NCBI GenBank assembly: GCA_021292165.1 | Contig: CM037877.1 | Coordinates: 132,798,274-132,862,273 of the forward strand | From: Shinisaurus crocodilurus | Taxonomy: Eukaryota; Chordata; Lepidosauria; Squamata; Shinisauridae | Reading direction: 5' to 3' | DNA length: 64,000 nucleotides | Shown: in pieces, positions 1-10,491 of the stretch | How positions within the stretch are numbered: the first letter of the stretch is position 1 | How the letters are laid out: each line of letters begins with the position of its first letter | Program-made: the position numbers and the translations under genes | The notes under the pieces: model-generated | What the model saw: the letters and a program-made list of their open reading frames with translations, nothing else | Told to the model about the DNA's origin: nothing | Database searches by the model: none

Positions 1-311
1 CTTTAAACCTGCCTACACCAAACACTCTGTAATTATCCTAAGTCTATAACTCTAGATTCTTTCACTCTTCAAACAAGCACCAATCTCTCTCAAAACTCCT
101 AACAGACTAGACAAAAAGAATTGTAAGAATCACTGTAAGAAGACTGTAATAACTCCTCCTGACATCACTCACATACTCCTTATATACTCCTCCCACCACC
201 CTTTCTAAGACATCACAAACCACACCCACTCAGTTCAACCTTCTATTCTCACTAAACATACTAATGCAGACATACACCAAGGAACTGAATTGTGGGGTTA
301 CGCCACAGTAC

Positions 312-312
<1 letters not shown>
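1..312 (-). mobile_element. Possible LTR fragment at the window edge
   Basis: Read on the minus strand, the segment starts TGTGGCGTAACC at about 312 and contains a TATA-like GAGTATATAAGGAG. It runs off the window, so neither the second end nor a target duplication can be checked. A (CA)n tract follows at 312-340. Tentative. Confidence 0.3.
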
Positions 313-343
<31 letters not shown>

Positions 344-867
344 TTGCGCTCTTGAGTAGATCCCATTTGTTACAACAGTGCTTGCTCAGGTGAACATCCC
401 AGTGGATTGTGCCTCAGTAGGCAGATATGATTGTCTCTCACTCTGCCCCTGCTAATGGCACAAAAAACATGCCATCTGAGGCAGATACTTCATCTTGCCT
501 CATGGTAAGGCCACCTCTCATCTTGAGCTGTGCAAGAATTTGGTTTATCCCTCATCAAAGTCATGACCCAGCCAACATCCTAGTGGTTTAATGAATACCT
601 TCCATTTTTACTGAGCATAACTGAATGGAACATTTTAGCCTCCCTTCTAGAACAATCGGTTGTACTCATGTGGGTTATTTGAATAATGGCCTGAGAACAT
701 TAGGAGTACATTGCACAAATAGAAATACTACACTACTTCTTTATAGTACATAAAAAGCTTTCAACTTTGGATGAACTTGCTTTTCGTACTTTTTTGCAAC
801 TCTTTTGGTAATTTTTGTGCTCTACATACATCCAAGTCCTGTTCTGAATGGCTTTTCCTGGAATATT

Positions 868-1014
868 ATTTGACTTCTTTAGGGTGTAATCCTACGCATG
901 TTTAGACAGAAAAAAGTCCTACAACTCCTAGCCATGCTGGCTGGGGCATGCTGGGAATTGTAGGACTTTTTTCTGTCTAAACATGTGTAGGATTACACCC
1001 TAAAGAAGTCAAAT
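868..1014. mobile_element. 147 bp foldback element
   Basis: The two halves are near-perfect inverted copies: the left arm starts ATTTGACTTCTTTAGG and the right arm ends CCTAAAGAAGTCAAAT. The centre carries CATGCTGGCTGGGGCATG. It looks like a non-autonomous foldback or MITE-like repeat. No target duplication was resolved. Confidence 0.7.
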
Positions 1015-1371
1015 GGCTGAGAACTTGATTGTGCATAGACTTGGACAGATGCATGATTTGGTTGTGTCTCTTTGTTGGGGATACAGTTACATCTCTATGA
1101 AGTGTACTAATGCCAACTCATCTGTAATATTTTTTCTTTAAATATCAAGACTACAGATGTGATCATATGAGTGAACATACATAATCAACTTTAATCACAT
1201 GTTAAGCTTGTAGCCAAACCCTGATTTATTTATTTATTTGAAATTCAGAATGAAGTCAAGAAGAGAGGTAACAGACGCCAATATTCCTGAGGGATCAGGG
1301 ATACATAATGGTTTTGTGTCTAGCGTCTTAGTTAATGGAGACAGGGCCTGCCTTATGTTCTTCTTCTCTAG

Positions 1372-1560
1372 GAAAAAGTAGAGGAAAGAAGGGCAAGCAT
1401 CTACAACTCAGTTATCACCAATAGCTCCAAAGAGATGTCCTGCTTCAGTGATTTTCCAATGCCCGACCACTTTCCAAACTTCCTACACAACTCCAAGTTC
1501 CTGGAATATTTGCGACTGTATGCAAAGCACTTTGATCTGCTCAAGTATGTCAGGTTCAAG
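1372..1560 (+). CDS. FMO2: FMO2-like second coding exon
   Basis: This 189 bp exon is in phase 0 at both ends. The acceptor AG is at 1370-1371 after a CT-rich tract and the donor is GTAAGT at 1561. It encodes 63 residues starting [11 protein letters not shown] and ending LLKYVRFK. It covers the FMO segment after the FAD-binding loop. The Gly that normally precedes RAS is Arg here (codon AGA). Confidence 0.92.
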
Positions 1561-4500
1561 GTAAGTTGATTTAAAATGGGGGTGCAAATGTGTTCCAATG
1601 GACAGAGAACGGCCTGTCTGTACTAGAAAGTGAAAGGAAAGTGAAAAACATCTTAATGACTAAAGTCAGCTTATGTCGGAGGGCCTATCCATGCTACAGA
1701 CAGATATGCATTTTATACCAGTTTAATGGCTTAAACAATCCAAGGCAATTCCAAGTAGAGTGCATTACAATAGTTTAGCCAGGACATGTGTAACTAAGGC
1801 GAAGTCCACTTTCTCTGGCTAGGCTCACAGCTGGTGAACCAGCCTAACCTGGTAAAAGTCACCACTAGCCATTAATGCCACTTTCACCTCCACTGACAGC
1901 ATCAAACCCAGGAGAACCCCCAAACTGTGAACTTTGTCTTTCAGGGCAACCCCACCCAAAACTGATGCAAGCCTCCATCCAAATCGACAGACTTTCCAAC
2001 TCTCACAGTACATCTGTCTTATCTTGATTAAACTTCAGGTTTCTTGCCCTTATCCATCCCAAAACCACCTCCAAATACCTGTTTGGGGTTTGCACAGCCT
2101 CCCTAGGACTAGCAGGTGGAAAAAATAGGTAACGCTGCATGACATCCATATACTGATGAGACCTCAGACCATCCTTGGGTCCCCAGATGCTGTTGGACTA
2201 TGATTCCCATCATCCACAAGCAGCATGGCCAGTGATCAGGGATGATGGAAGTTGCCATCCATTAACATCTGGGGAACCAAGGTTGAGAAAGATTGCTTTA
2301 GCCCAAACCCCTGGTTGACTTCTTCCAAAAGTTTCATGTGATATATTAAAGGGCATGGGAGATTAGATGGAACCAATGACCATGGGATGGAACAAAAGTC
2401 CACCAGCACCACTTTCTTAGTCCATCCCTCCAGAAAGAACCAAAACTACTCATAACACTATGCCCCCCAGCCCAGAAGGTTACTATGGTTGATGGTATCT
2501 GAAGTATCTGAGAAGTCCAGAAGAACCAAGAGGGTTTCACTCCCCCCCCACTTCATTTCCAGGGATTATTAATCCACCAAGGAAACCAAGGTTTTCTCCA
2601 AAGAATCCTGGAACTTGTAGTTTGCGGGTGTTGAGCCTTCTCTCCTAGCACAATCCCATCTCCCCCAACAGAAATGCAGTTCCCAGGATTTCCTTGAAAG
2701 AAGGATTAGCTCTTTAACCGGTTTAAATTAGTACTGTAGAGAGATATACTCAATGAAGGGACATTCTACATCAGATTGCAAAACACCACATGTCTCCAGT
2801 CTACTCTCTTCAACAAGAAAGCGGGCCTTCCCACCATTCAGAGAAGTGGGGCTGGGGGGGGGGGATGAAACACTGTATCAGAGTAGCTGATTGCAAAATA
2901 ATGGTATCCTTTTTCTGGCGTTATGGCAGACCACAGTCATCAGGGTAGAAAAAAGCAAAGATTACTCTACCACTGGCCAATGGACCGTCCTCACAGAGAA
3001 CGATGGGAAGCAGGAATTCTTCGTCTTCAATGCTGTTATGATCTGCACAGGCCACCAGATAGAAGCATACACCCCACTGGAGTCTTTTCCCGGTATGGCT
3101 TTGTTTCCACAGATGGTTGAAAGCCTGAAAATGTTTCCATTGTTCCTTCAAAAAATGATGTCTCAGGGAGAAAGGGTTAAGCATGCCTCCCTACTGCCGT
3201 TCCTTCTCCACTCACAATTGCCACCCCAGCTGCTCTTTCTTAGGAGAAGAGGCCATCTGGTGTTTGTCATTAACATGCCATTTGGAACTAAGATCTGACA
3301 CATGAATAGGAAAGCATGTGTCTACTAGCTCATTTGGATTACATGATTTTTGTACAGACTGACTTGTTAATGACTTTCACGTTTAAAATGGATATCGTCC
3401 TGCACTGCATACTGCATTAACATTGCATTTAGAACAAAACAAAAAATCATTGGAAACAAAAAGTCACCTGAGAAAATGGTCTAAAGCTAAAGGGTCTCAT
3501 CTCCTGTTTTGTCCTCTCATGAGAAGAGGGGATTGCGTGAATTGCTTCTTGTAGTTGAGCCAAGCTGGACCTGAATTTTAAACCTAAATGCTTCAAAATC
3601 TAGATCCAGAATCTATCATATCCAAAAATTGTTGTTATGCGGGGTGGGTGGGAAGGGTGCAACTTGATGTCTTTCTACAAGTGCTGTTGTTGCTCTTTGC
3701 TTCCATGGCAGGTTTTGAAAAGTTCAAGGGTAGCTATTTCCATAGCCGAAATTACAAACGCCCAGAAGGATTTCAGGGGAAGACAGCCGTGATCATTGGA
3801 ATGGGGAATTCAGCAGCTGATATTGCTGTGGAGATCTGCCGGAAGGCAAAGAAGGTAAAGGGAGGTGCGGGTTTTGAGGGGAAAACTTTTCAGGTGGATT
3901 CTAGAGATTTTGTAATAGGCACTGCTTAGAAAATAAAAGAGATGGATCACAACCCAGCCTAAGGTTGGGCTACAGCGCAGCAGCTTGCTTGACCCATCAA
4001 TGGAGGAGGAGCAGGAGCAGGAAGATGATGTACAGAAAGGGTAGGTTATGCTTTTAGATTGTGTTTTTACTATGTGGATTTATATTTGTATATTGTGTTG
4101 TATTGATCATGTTTTATACTGACCTTGCCTTCTTTGCTTTATTGATTATGTGCTGTGGGGGGGGGGTGTACCCTTTCTTGTGTAAGTTGCTTCAGGACTG
4201 CTTTTGCAGTGGGAAGCCACACACGCATTGAATGAATGAATGAATGAATGAATGATAGGAGGGCAGATCAAGACATAGATATTGTAAAGGTAAAAACATG
4301 TAAGATAAAATGAAAATTGAGTCCCAGAAAGTCAGGAGTGTTGTGAGAACCCTGCTCTGAGATCCTTGGAAGGAGGGTGGGATACGAATGAAATTGGATC
4401 CTCTGCCCATCAGCCTCACACAGAGAGGCCTCTACAATCTAGATCACAGCTGAGAATGAGTGGAACTGGAATCACTTTGATGGTTTTGGTGAAACCTGGA

Positions 4501-5908
4501 ATGGATTAGTTCTGCTTCCCACAAACTCCAGAGTGGATTATAAATTAGGAATGGATTCTGCAATCAACTCCATGCACAGATAAGCCTGGAGGAGAGAATG
4601 TGTCTCTAGGTTGTACAAGGCCTTGTCTCACATGCTGTTTGTGCAACAGCCTCAGAACCTGCCAGAATAGAAATAATAATCCCACCCCCAGCAAAGCCCA
4701 GGTTTCTGGCCTGGTTTATCATTGCAGGGAGGTGCAGGGGGGAGGAGAGGAACAATCCATTCCCATCCCAAATCCCAGAGTGCCATGGATAGAAAGCAGA
4801 TAGCTGTACTGCAGAAGGATGCTTGCAGAGCAAATAGGTCCATCAATAGCTCAAGCAAATGAGGTATAAAATAGCTCAAGCCATACACTACTGGGAAAGT
4901 CAGCAGTGACTCAGTCAAAATCAAACGGGGACTCTGTAACTAATGCGATAACAGTCCAGAATGTTAATTTCAGCCCCGTACTTTCTCTGCGCACAATGCT
5001 TGACTTTGTATTCCTGCTTGTATCACAAGTCTCAAATATTTTGAAAGACACTGGAACAGTTAAATATTATTGCCTTCATCAGGACCGAGCAAAAATGTGA
5101 CCAAGCAAAAATCACATTCAGAATGTGAATCTGATATGTAAGCTTTCGAAAAGCAACTATGAAGGGTTTTGTGGCACCTTAAAAACTAACAATTTTAACC
5201 TGACATAAGCTTCCATATAGTCAACGAAATCCTATTCCAGAATAAAATTGTTCGTCTTTAAGGTGCCACAACACTCTTCGTTGTTTTTGCTGCGATAGAA
5301 TACCCCACAACTACCCCTCTGTAATGTTTACAGAGTTGTACGGAGCTCTACCTTAGGCTGGATGTTCAAAAAATGAAAAAGAAAGAGAAATATGTTTCTG
5401 GGTAAGTGTAAGGTGTGAAAACCCCAAGAGCCTGCTTCCAAAGTGTTTGTGTATTTCAGCAGGTATAAGCAAAGGGAAGCTGTACGTAATCTGGGGGAAA
5501 GGGTAGCCAAGACAGAGATTTGGAAGATCATCAGCCCTTCTGTATCGCTTCCCTTGTTGCCCTGTAGGTGTTCCTCAGCACTAGGGGAGGCACCTGGGTG
5601 ATGAGCCGTGTGTATGACAATGGTTATCCTTGGGACACCATCTTTCACACTCGCTTCAGCAACATGATCCGAAATTCTCTCCCGTGGTTCCTTTTCCAAT
5701 GGGTGACAGAACAGAAAATGAATCAGTGGTTTAACCACGAAAACTATGGCCTGGTGCCTCGAAACAGGTATATAAGGGGATCACTTTACTTCCAAAAGGG
5801 TTTGGTTTGTCCTGTGTTTTTTGCTATAATTATCGCAAGACACAACAAGAGAAACCCAACAAATGCTCTTAAAGTTCACCTTTTAATCTTGAATGTACCC
5901 AAGAGAAT

Positions 5909-5940
<32 letters not shown>

Positions 5941-8900
5941 CAGCCTGCAAAATTAAATGTAATATTTTTTAAAAAAAACAATCTGAAGTGGCATTTCTGC
6001 TAGAAGCAGAAAGAAGCTTGCATGTGAAGTTACATAGATTGTCACACCTAATCTGTCACTGTTACACTTTCATTTATCGTCATTTTAAAAAATGCAGTCC
6101 CTGTTTTCAGACTGGGGTACTATCTATGAGGATGTGTGACCCAGAAGAATCCCCCACCCGCTGTTGTGTCTCTGCATGGATCACTGCTCTGGGCCTGCCA
6201 ACTTCCAATCAGGAGGCAAGCCTGAAACAGAGACGCACTCATAGAAAGACAGAGAATGGGCTCATGTGAAGAAAGTGATATTTACTCTTATACACGTTGT
6301 ACAAGTAAACGTTTGGGGCTGTAAGGGCAAAATATGCTTCTGAATTTGGATACTTCCAGTGGAGGCTTTTATCATGTAATCACCCTGCCTCATTCACACA
6401 ATTTTATGGACAGTCCAGAGTCCAGACATCGTCCTCTTCTACTCCTAACCCTCCTGTGTTTTCCCACACATTCCTCCATCTTTTTTTCTTTCCACAAAAA
6501 AAAAATCTGTTAAGGAAGAGAAGATGGAATAGTTGCACAATGCCTTTTGACTGGTAGCGCTAGGAGCCCTCCATCTGAAAGCACCCTTTCATTCTAGAAG
6601 AAAGTGTACCTCTGCTACTAAAATCTTGAGAAATTTTGTTCTAAGGTTTGCTGAATCTGATAAACACTTTGAACAAAGTAAAGGGCTGCTAATAAAACAG
6701 TGTCCCCATTCCAATCCCTGAGCAATGCAGGCCTCTCCACTTCCTTCTGACTTCCAGGTCCCTGAGGAAAGAGCCAGTGTTCAATGATGACCTGCCGAGC
6801 CGTATCCTGTGTGGGGCTGTGTTAGTGAAACCGCTTGTCAAGGAATTCACGGAGGCCTCTGTCATTTTCGAAGATGGGACTGCAGAGGAGAATGTGGATG
6901 TCGTCATCTTTGCAACAGGCTACAGTGTTGCGTTCCCCTTTCTGGACAAGTCAGTGATGAAGATTGAAGACAACCGTGTCTCATTGTATAAACACGTCTT
7001 CCTTCCTCATCTAGAGAAGCCAACGTTGGCTTTCATTGGCCTTATCCAGCCCCTTGGGCCGATCATGCCCACCTCGGAGCTGCAAGTGCGCTGGGCTACC
7101 AGAGTCTTCAAGGGTACGATTGTGATGCTGATGAATTAATTTATCAAATATGGCACCAACAGTGTGCAGAGCACTTTATAGAGCAGTGTTCTCCAACTTG
7201 GGTCCCCAGATGTTTTTGGCCTACAACTCCCAGCATGCCCCTGCCAGCATAGCTGGCTGGGGCATGCTGGGAGTTGTAGGCAAAAACATCTGGGGACTCA
7301 AGGTTGGAGAACAGAATGAGATAATAGGTCCCTGTCCCAAGGAACTTAGAATCTACAATTTGACATAGGAGAGACAACAGAAGAAGCAAAGGCAGGGGAA
7401 ACAAGGAAGCAAAATACTGTTGTTTCAATTTCATGTGCTTCAGCTTAGTTACAGGTTTAGGCAAAGAATTATAAATGGAGAACTGTTTTGTTTTTGTTGT
7501 TTATCTATGCACCATAGCTCCAAGACCATGAAACCTTGACACCTGAAACATGGCATACATAATCAGAGGACCCCTGGGGTGTGTACCTCAGAGTTATTTT
7601 GCTGTTCAACCACATTAATTAATTTAAATGTGTCCAAGGCATCCAGTACCATCTTCAGTTACTAGGTGGCAGTCTTCCCTAACCAATGCACAGCTTTGCA
7701 GTGGATATACACAGGGCTCTCCAACCTTGGGTCCCCAGATGTTGCTGGCCTACAGCTCCCAGCATACCCAGCCAGCATGGCTAATGGCAAGGGATTCTGG
7801 GAGCTGTAGTCCAGCAACATCTGGGGACCCAAGGTTGGAGAGCCCTGGGATATAGTTTGAAGCCAGGGGGGAGTTGCCAGAGGGATAGAGTTATAAGGCT
7901 GCCCCCTCCCTACTGCTGTGGGGCAGCCTCCTCTCAGCGGAATGGAATGGGGAGACCCCTCCCTCAAAGGGCTATAGGGATGCACCATGACAGGGGCTAT
8001 GCCTAGGGGTCTCTGCAGCCATGGCTTCATTCAGATGGGGTGGGCAAAATGTGTCCCATCTGCAGCAGCTGCAAAACTTGTGTGAAAGCTTTGCTGTATC
8101 AAACTAAGGGCTATTCCGACCCATGCGAAGCAAGGCACGTGCATTCGGAAGAAGAGGAAGAACAGTCAAGAGGTCCAAATTTATTAAGGAGGAAAATAGT
8201 TGCAATGAGCACCGCAGCAGCCCAGTATTCCAGAGGAAAAAGTGAATAAAAGTGAAAAGATTTGGGGGAGGGGAGTGAGGAACAATTCCTTGAAGAGTGG
8301 CGAGAGGGCTGCTCTCCTCCGCCTTGGCTTCCCCCAAGAGAAGGTATGACTCAGCCTGAACCTTTTCTCTTTGCAGGGCTGAGTACACTGCCTTCAGAGA
8401 GCGTGATGGTGGCTGACACCATCAAAAGGAATGAGAAGAGGATCAAGTGGTAAGAGAAATATCCTATGCTTCATGGTAGGGCTGTGCCACCCCTACCCCC
8501 ACATACTCTGTCAGACGTTCCTCCCAACAGAGGTGAGGATAGGGAATTTGGGGACCTTTAGGATGAGGTGGGTGAATATTGGGTGATTTGCGGCGCAGGT
8601 GGGGGTGGCAGTGGTATTTACACTTTATGAGAGAGTCTGAGAGTTTCTTAATTTCTCTCCCATTGTTCTCACATTTAAACGCACTGCCCTGCTGGCAGCA
8701 CAGCTCCCCACATACTTTGGAAATGGGGGCTGCACACAGGACTGGTGCAAGGCAGTTTGGTGCCCTAGGCAAGATCAGATATTTAGCGCCCCCCCTTCCC
8801 ACTTGAGAGCGCTGTATTTTTTTTTCAAGACATTTCTGGCACCCCCTTTGGCCCTGCGCTCTAGGCAGCTGCCTAGCTGGCCTAATGGTAGCACTGGCCC

Positions 8901-10211
8901 TGCCCGCACACACTCCTTGGGAAGACTATGATGATGCCACATCTTCCCATGGCCTTGTGCAGAAAAAGGCGACTGCTCCCCTGATTCATCTTCCTTGGGG
9001 GCATCTTTGGGAGGTTCCCCCCACCATGAATCCCCCCCCAAGTGTGGAAAAATTTGAGGAGACAAAATGTTTGGATCAACCCTTACCCTACTTTATTGTT
9101 AATCTCTGCCACAGAGCAGGTGGGCAGTTTTACATCGACATGCCAGCGCTGCTCATGTTTCTTCTTAGTAGTTTAGCCTGAGAGGGGCAACCAGGCCAGC
9201 GCTGCCTTGAGGGATAGGGGCGCAAAATTGGCATTAGCAAAAAAAATAATGTCTACTTATGTCTTCATTTGTTCGTCATGAAATAATTAAGCATGTTTTC
9301 AAGTGGAAATACGAAAAGCCAAATTTCAGAGCTGGTTGGCCACTGTGTGATCAGAATGCTGGACAAGACAGACCCTTGGTCTGATCCTGCACGGCTTTTC
9401 TTATGGAGTCTCATTCAGAGGTTTAGTGAGAGCAGCAGAACAGGGACACTGTTGCATCTTGTCATTGGTCCATTGCTTGCAGCTTACCACACGAACGCGC
9501 AATACAAGCATTGAATATTGCGGGGGGGGGGAGAGAAAACAAACATGTGTGAGCTTGGATAAGAGCAGGCTTCTCATTTTTCTGAATAGGAATAGTCTAG
9601 CCACATGGGGAGAACTTTGCATTTCAATGCCACTACCCTTCAGGCTCCACAACCTTCTTTTAAAAAAGGGGGGGTGTCCTGATCCCGAGTGGAGGAGGGG
9701 ACTAGAACTGGGAGCCTGTCCTGGGAGTAGAAATGAATAGTTCGATCACTGAATTGTTTCTGCCCCAATCATTCATCCAAGGTGGGGCCATGTTGCGAGG
9801 CCTCCCAGTTCGATGCCTGTGCAATAATTTCGGTCCCTCTGTCTTCCCCGCCTCCAAAGGTTTGGCACCAGCCGCAGCCAGTCAATCCAGACGGATTTCA
9901 TTGAATACCTGGATGAGCTTGCTGCTGCCTCGGGATCAAAGCCAGGCCTGTTCTCGCTGCTGCTGAGGGATCCCAAGCTGGCCCTGACCATTTTCTTTGG
10001 GCCCTGCACCCCATTCCAATTCCGCTTGATGGGACCAGGGAAGTGGGCCGGAGCCAGGAATGCCATCCTCACCCAGGACGAGAGGATCATCAAGCCCACA
10101 AAAACTCGAGTTCTGGACAGCTCTTCAAGCCATACCCTGTTCTCCCTGCTTAAAATCCTTGCTCTCCTCGTCCTCTTGGCTGCAGTTTTCCTTTCCCTTT
10201 GTCTGCACTGA
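1372..10211 (+). CDS. FMO2: Flavin-containing monooxygenase 2-like, 5' partial (seven exons)
   Basis: Spliced gene joined from 1372-1560, 2930-3092, 3712-3854, 5568-5767, 6758-7113, 8377-8449 and 9860-10211, giving 491 residues plus a stop. The missing first coding exon (about 44 residues with the FAD GxGxxG loop) would bring it to about 535, the usual FMO2 length. The product should be a microsomal FAD/NADPH monooxygenase that adds oxygen to N and S centres of xenobiotics. Visible motifs are the FMO signature [11 protein letters not shown], an NADPH Rossmann loop GMGNSA, FATGY, and a hydrophobic C-terminal anchor. FMO2-like wording ([34 protein letters not shown]) and its position upstream of FMO1 favour FMO2 over FMO3 or FMO5. 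Two oddities: the loop ends in Ala, not Gly, and the usual EEGRAS reads EERRAS. No in-frame stop or broken splice site is seen. Paralogue naming rests on remembered family features, not a tree. Confidence 0.88.
1790..2135 (-). mobile_element. L2-type LINE fragment
   Basis: The minus-strand translation (1825-2013) contains [13 protein letters not shown] and [10 protein letters not shown], matching the post-RT part of L2-type reverse transcriptases seen in better copies at 20.6 and 28.7 kb. It is decayed, short and intronic in FMO2. Confidence 0.65.
2172..2290. mobile_element. Decayed foldback hAT-like element
   Basis: Begins CCTTGGGTCCCCAGATG and ends CATCTGGGGAACCAAGG, the same termini as the Buster-like foldback family elsewhere in the window. 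Arms are diverged and no duplication is visible. Confidence 0.6.
2930..3092 (+). CDS. FMO2: FMO2-like third coding exon
   Basis: This 163 bp exon runs from phase 0 to phase 1. The acceptor AG is at 2928-2929 and the donor GT at 3093. It encodes [18 protein letters not shown] through PLESFP plus the first base of a Gly codon. The GQW and MICTGH segments are standard for the family. Confidence 0.92.
3712..3854 (+). CDS. FMO2: FMO2-like fourth coding exon (NADPH loop)
   Basis: This 143 bp exon has its acceptor AG at 3710-3711 and donor GTAAAG at 3855. It carries the FMO signature [11 protein letters not shown] and the NADPH-binding loop [10 protein letters not shown]. The third glycine of GxGxxG is replaced by alanine. 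Confidence 0.92.
3855..5154. other. FMO2 intron sequence, mostly unassigned
   Basis: No exon or RNA gene is seen. A short (GAAT)n microsatellite lies at about 4228-4254. The rest is unassigned intronic DNA. Confidence 0.5.
5155..5290. mobile_element. Foldback repeat ending in AAGGTGCCACAA
   Basis: The left end reads TTGTGGCACCTTAAA (from about 5169) and the right end TTTAAGGTGCCACAA (to about 5272), an inverted pair. It lies in an FMO2 intron upstream of the exon at 5568. Probably a non-autonomous transposon or SINE; family not certain. Confidence 0.55.
5568..5767 (+). CDS. FMO2: FMO2-like fifth coding exon
   Basis: This 200 bp exon runs from phase 0 to phase 2. The acceptor is TGTAG before 5568 and the donor GTATAT at 5768. 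It encodes [20 protein letters not shown] through [11 protein letters not shown]. The last codon (Arg) is split with the next exon. Confidence 0.92.
5768..6757. other. FMO2 intron with (CA)n microsatellite
   Basis: A (CA)n run lies at about 5910-5941. Apart from that nothing supportable was seen between the flanking exons. Confidence 0.5.
6758..7113 (+). CDS. FMO2: FMO2-like sixth coding exon (FATGY)
   Basis: This 356 bp exon has its acceptor CCAG before 6758 and donor GTACGA at 7114. It encodes [19 protein letters not shown] through RWATRVFK. It includes IFEDGT and the FATGY motif of the family. Confidence 0.93.
7185..7315. mobile_element. Buster-like hAT foldback element
   Basis: Begins CAGTGTTCTCCAAC and returns as GTTGGAGAAC, with inner arms CAACTCCCAGCATGCC and its complement. 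The right terminus is decayed so no 8 bp duplication can be shown. It lies 71 bp after an FMO2 exon. Confidence 0.7.
7712..7847. mobile_element. Buster-like hAT foldback element
   Basis: Terminal inverted repeats CAGGGCTCTCCAACC / GGTTGGAGAGCCCTG. The right flank GGATATAG has a near match on the left (GGATATA two bases away), suggesting a slightly altered duplication with a central TA. Confidence 0.8.
8377..8449 (+). CDS. FMO2: FMO2-like seventh coding exon
   Basis: This 73 bp exon has its acceptor TTTGCAG before 8377 and donor GTAAGA at 8450. It encodes [20 protein letters not shown] and ends within a Trp codon. The length is invariant between the two FMO genes here. Confidence 0.9.
8735..8896. 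mobile_element. Short hAT-like element, relative of the one at 21249
   Basis: Left end CTGGTGCAAGGCAGTTTGG and right end GCACTGGCCCTG match the termini of the 882 bp hAT element further on. CCTAGGCAAGATCAGATAT is shared with it. It is an internally deleted copy in an FMO2 intron. Confidence 0.6.
9860..10211 (+). CDS. FMO2: FMO2-like last coding exon with membrane anchor
   Basis: This 352 bp exon begins after CTCCAAAG and ends with TGA at 10209-10211. It encodes [20 protein letters not shown], the FFGPC and GPGKW segments, and a hydrophobic tail [19 protein letters not shown] that serves as the C-terminal ER anchor. No AATAAA was found just downstream, so the 3' UTR end is not placed. Confidence 0.92.
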
Positions 10212-10481
10212 TCTCTCCCCCCCCCCCATAACGCAACAAGGACGGCTGTATACTAACAAGCAGGATGCTCAAGTTATGTGTGCTTCCTCTTTTTATAATA
10301 ATTCTTATAATAGTATTCCTCTTCACTGTATCTGCGGGGGCACGGCAGGCTTAACTGGTGCCAAATATGCTCAATTAGGCCTGTGCCCCTCTTAGATGCT
10401 ACACTCCCTTAGTTTCTGCATACATTCGCAAATAGAAAGAGAGGGGGCCCTTGCAAAGATGTCTATGAAATAGCAAGCTGT
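10212..10481. other. FMO2 3' flank
   Basis: Presumed 3' UTR and flank of FMO2. An AT-rich patch at about 10294-10315 contains no AATAAA. The RTE-like element begins just after. Confidence 0.4.
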
Positions 10482-10491
10482 GTACAAATAT

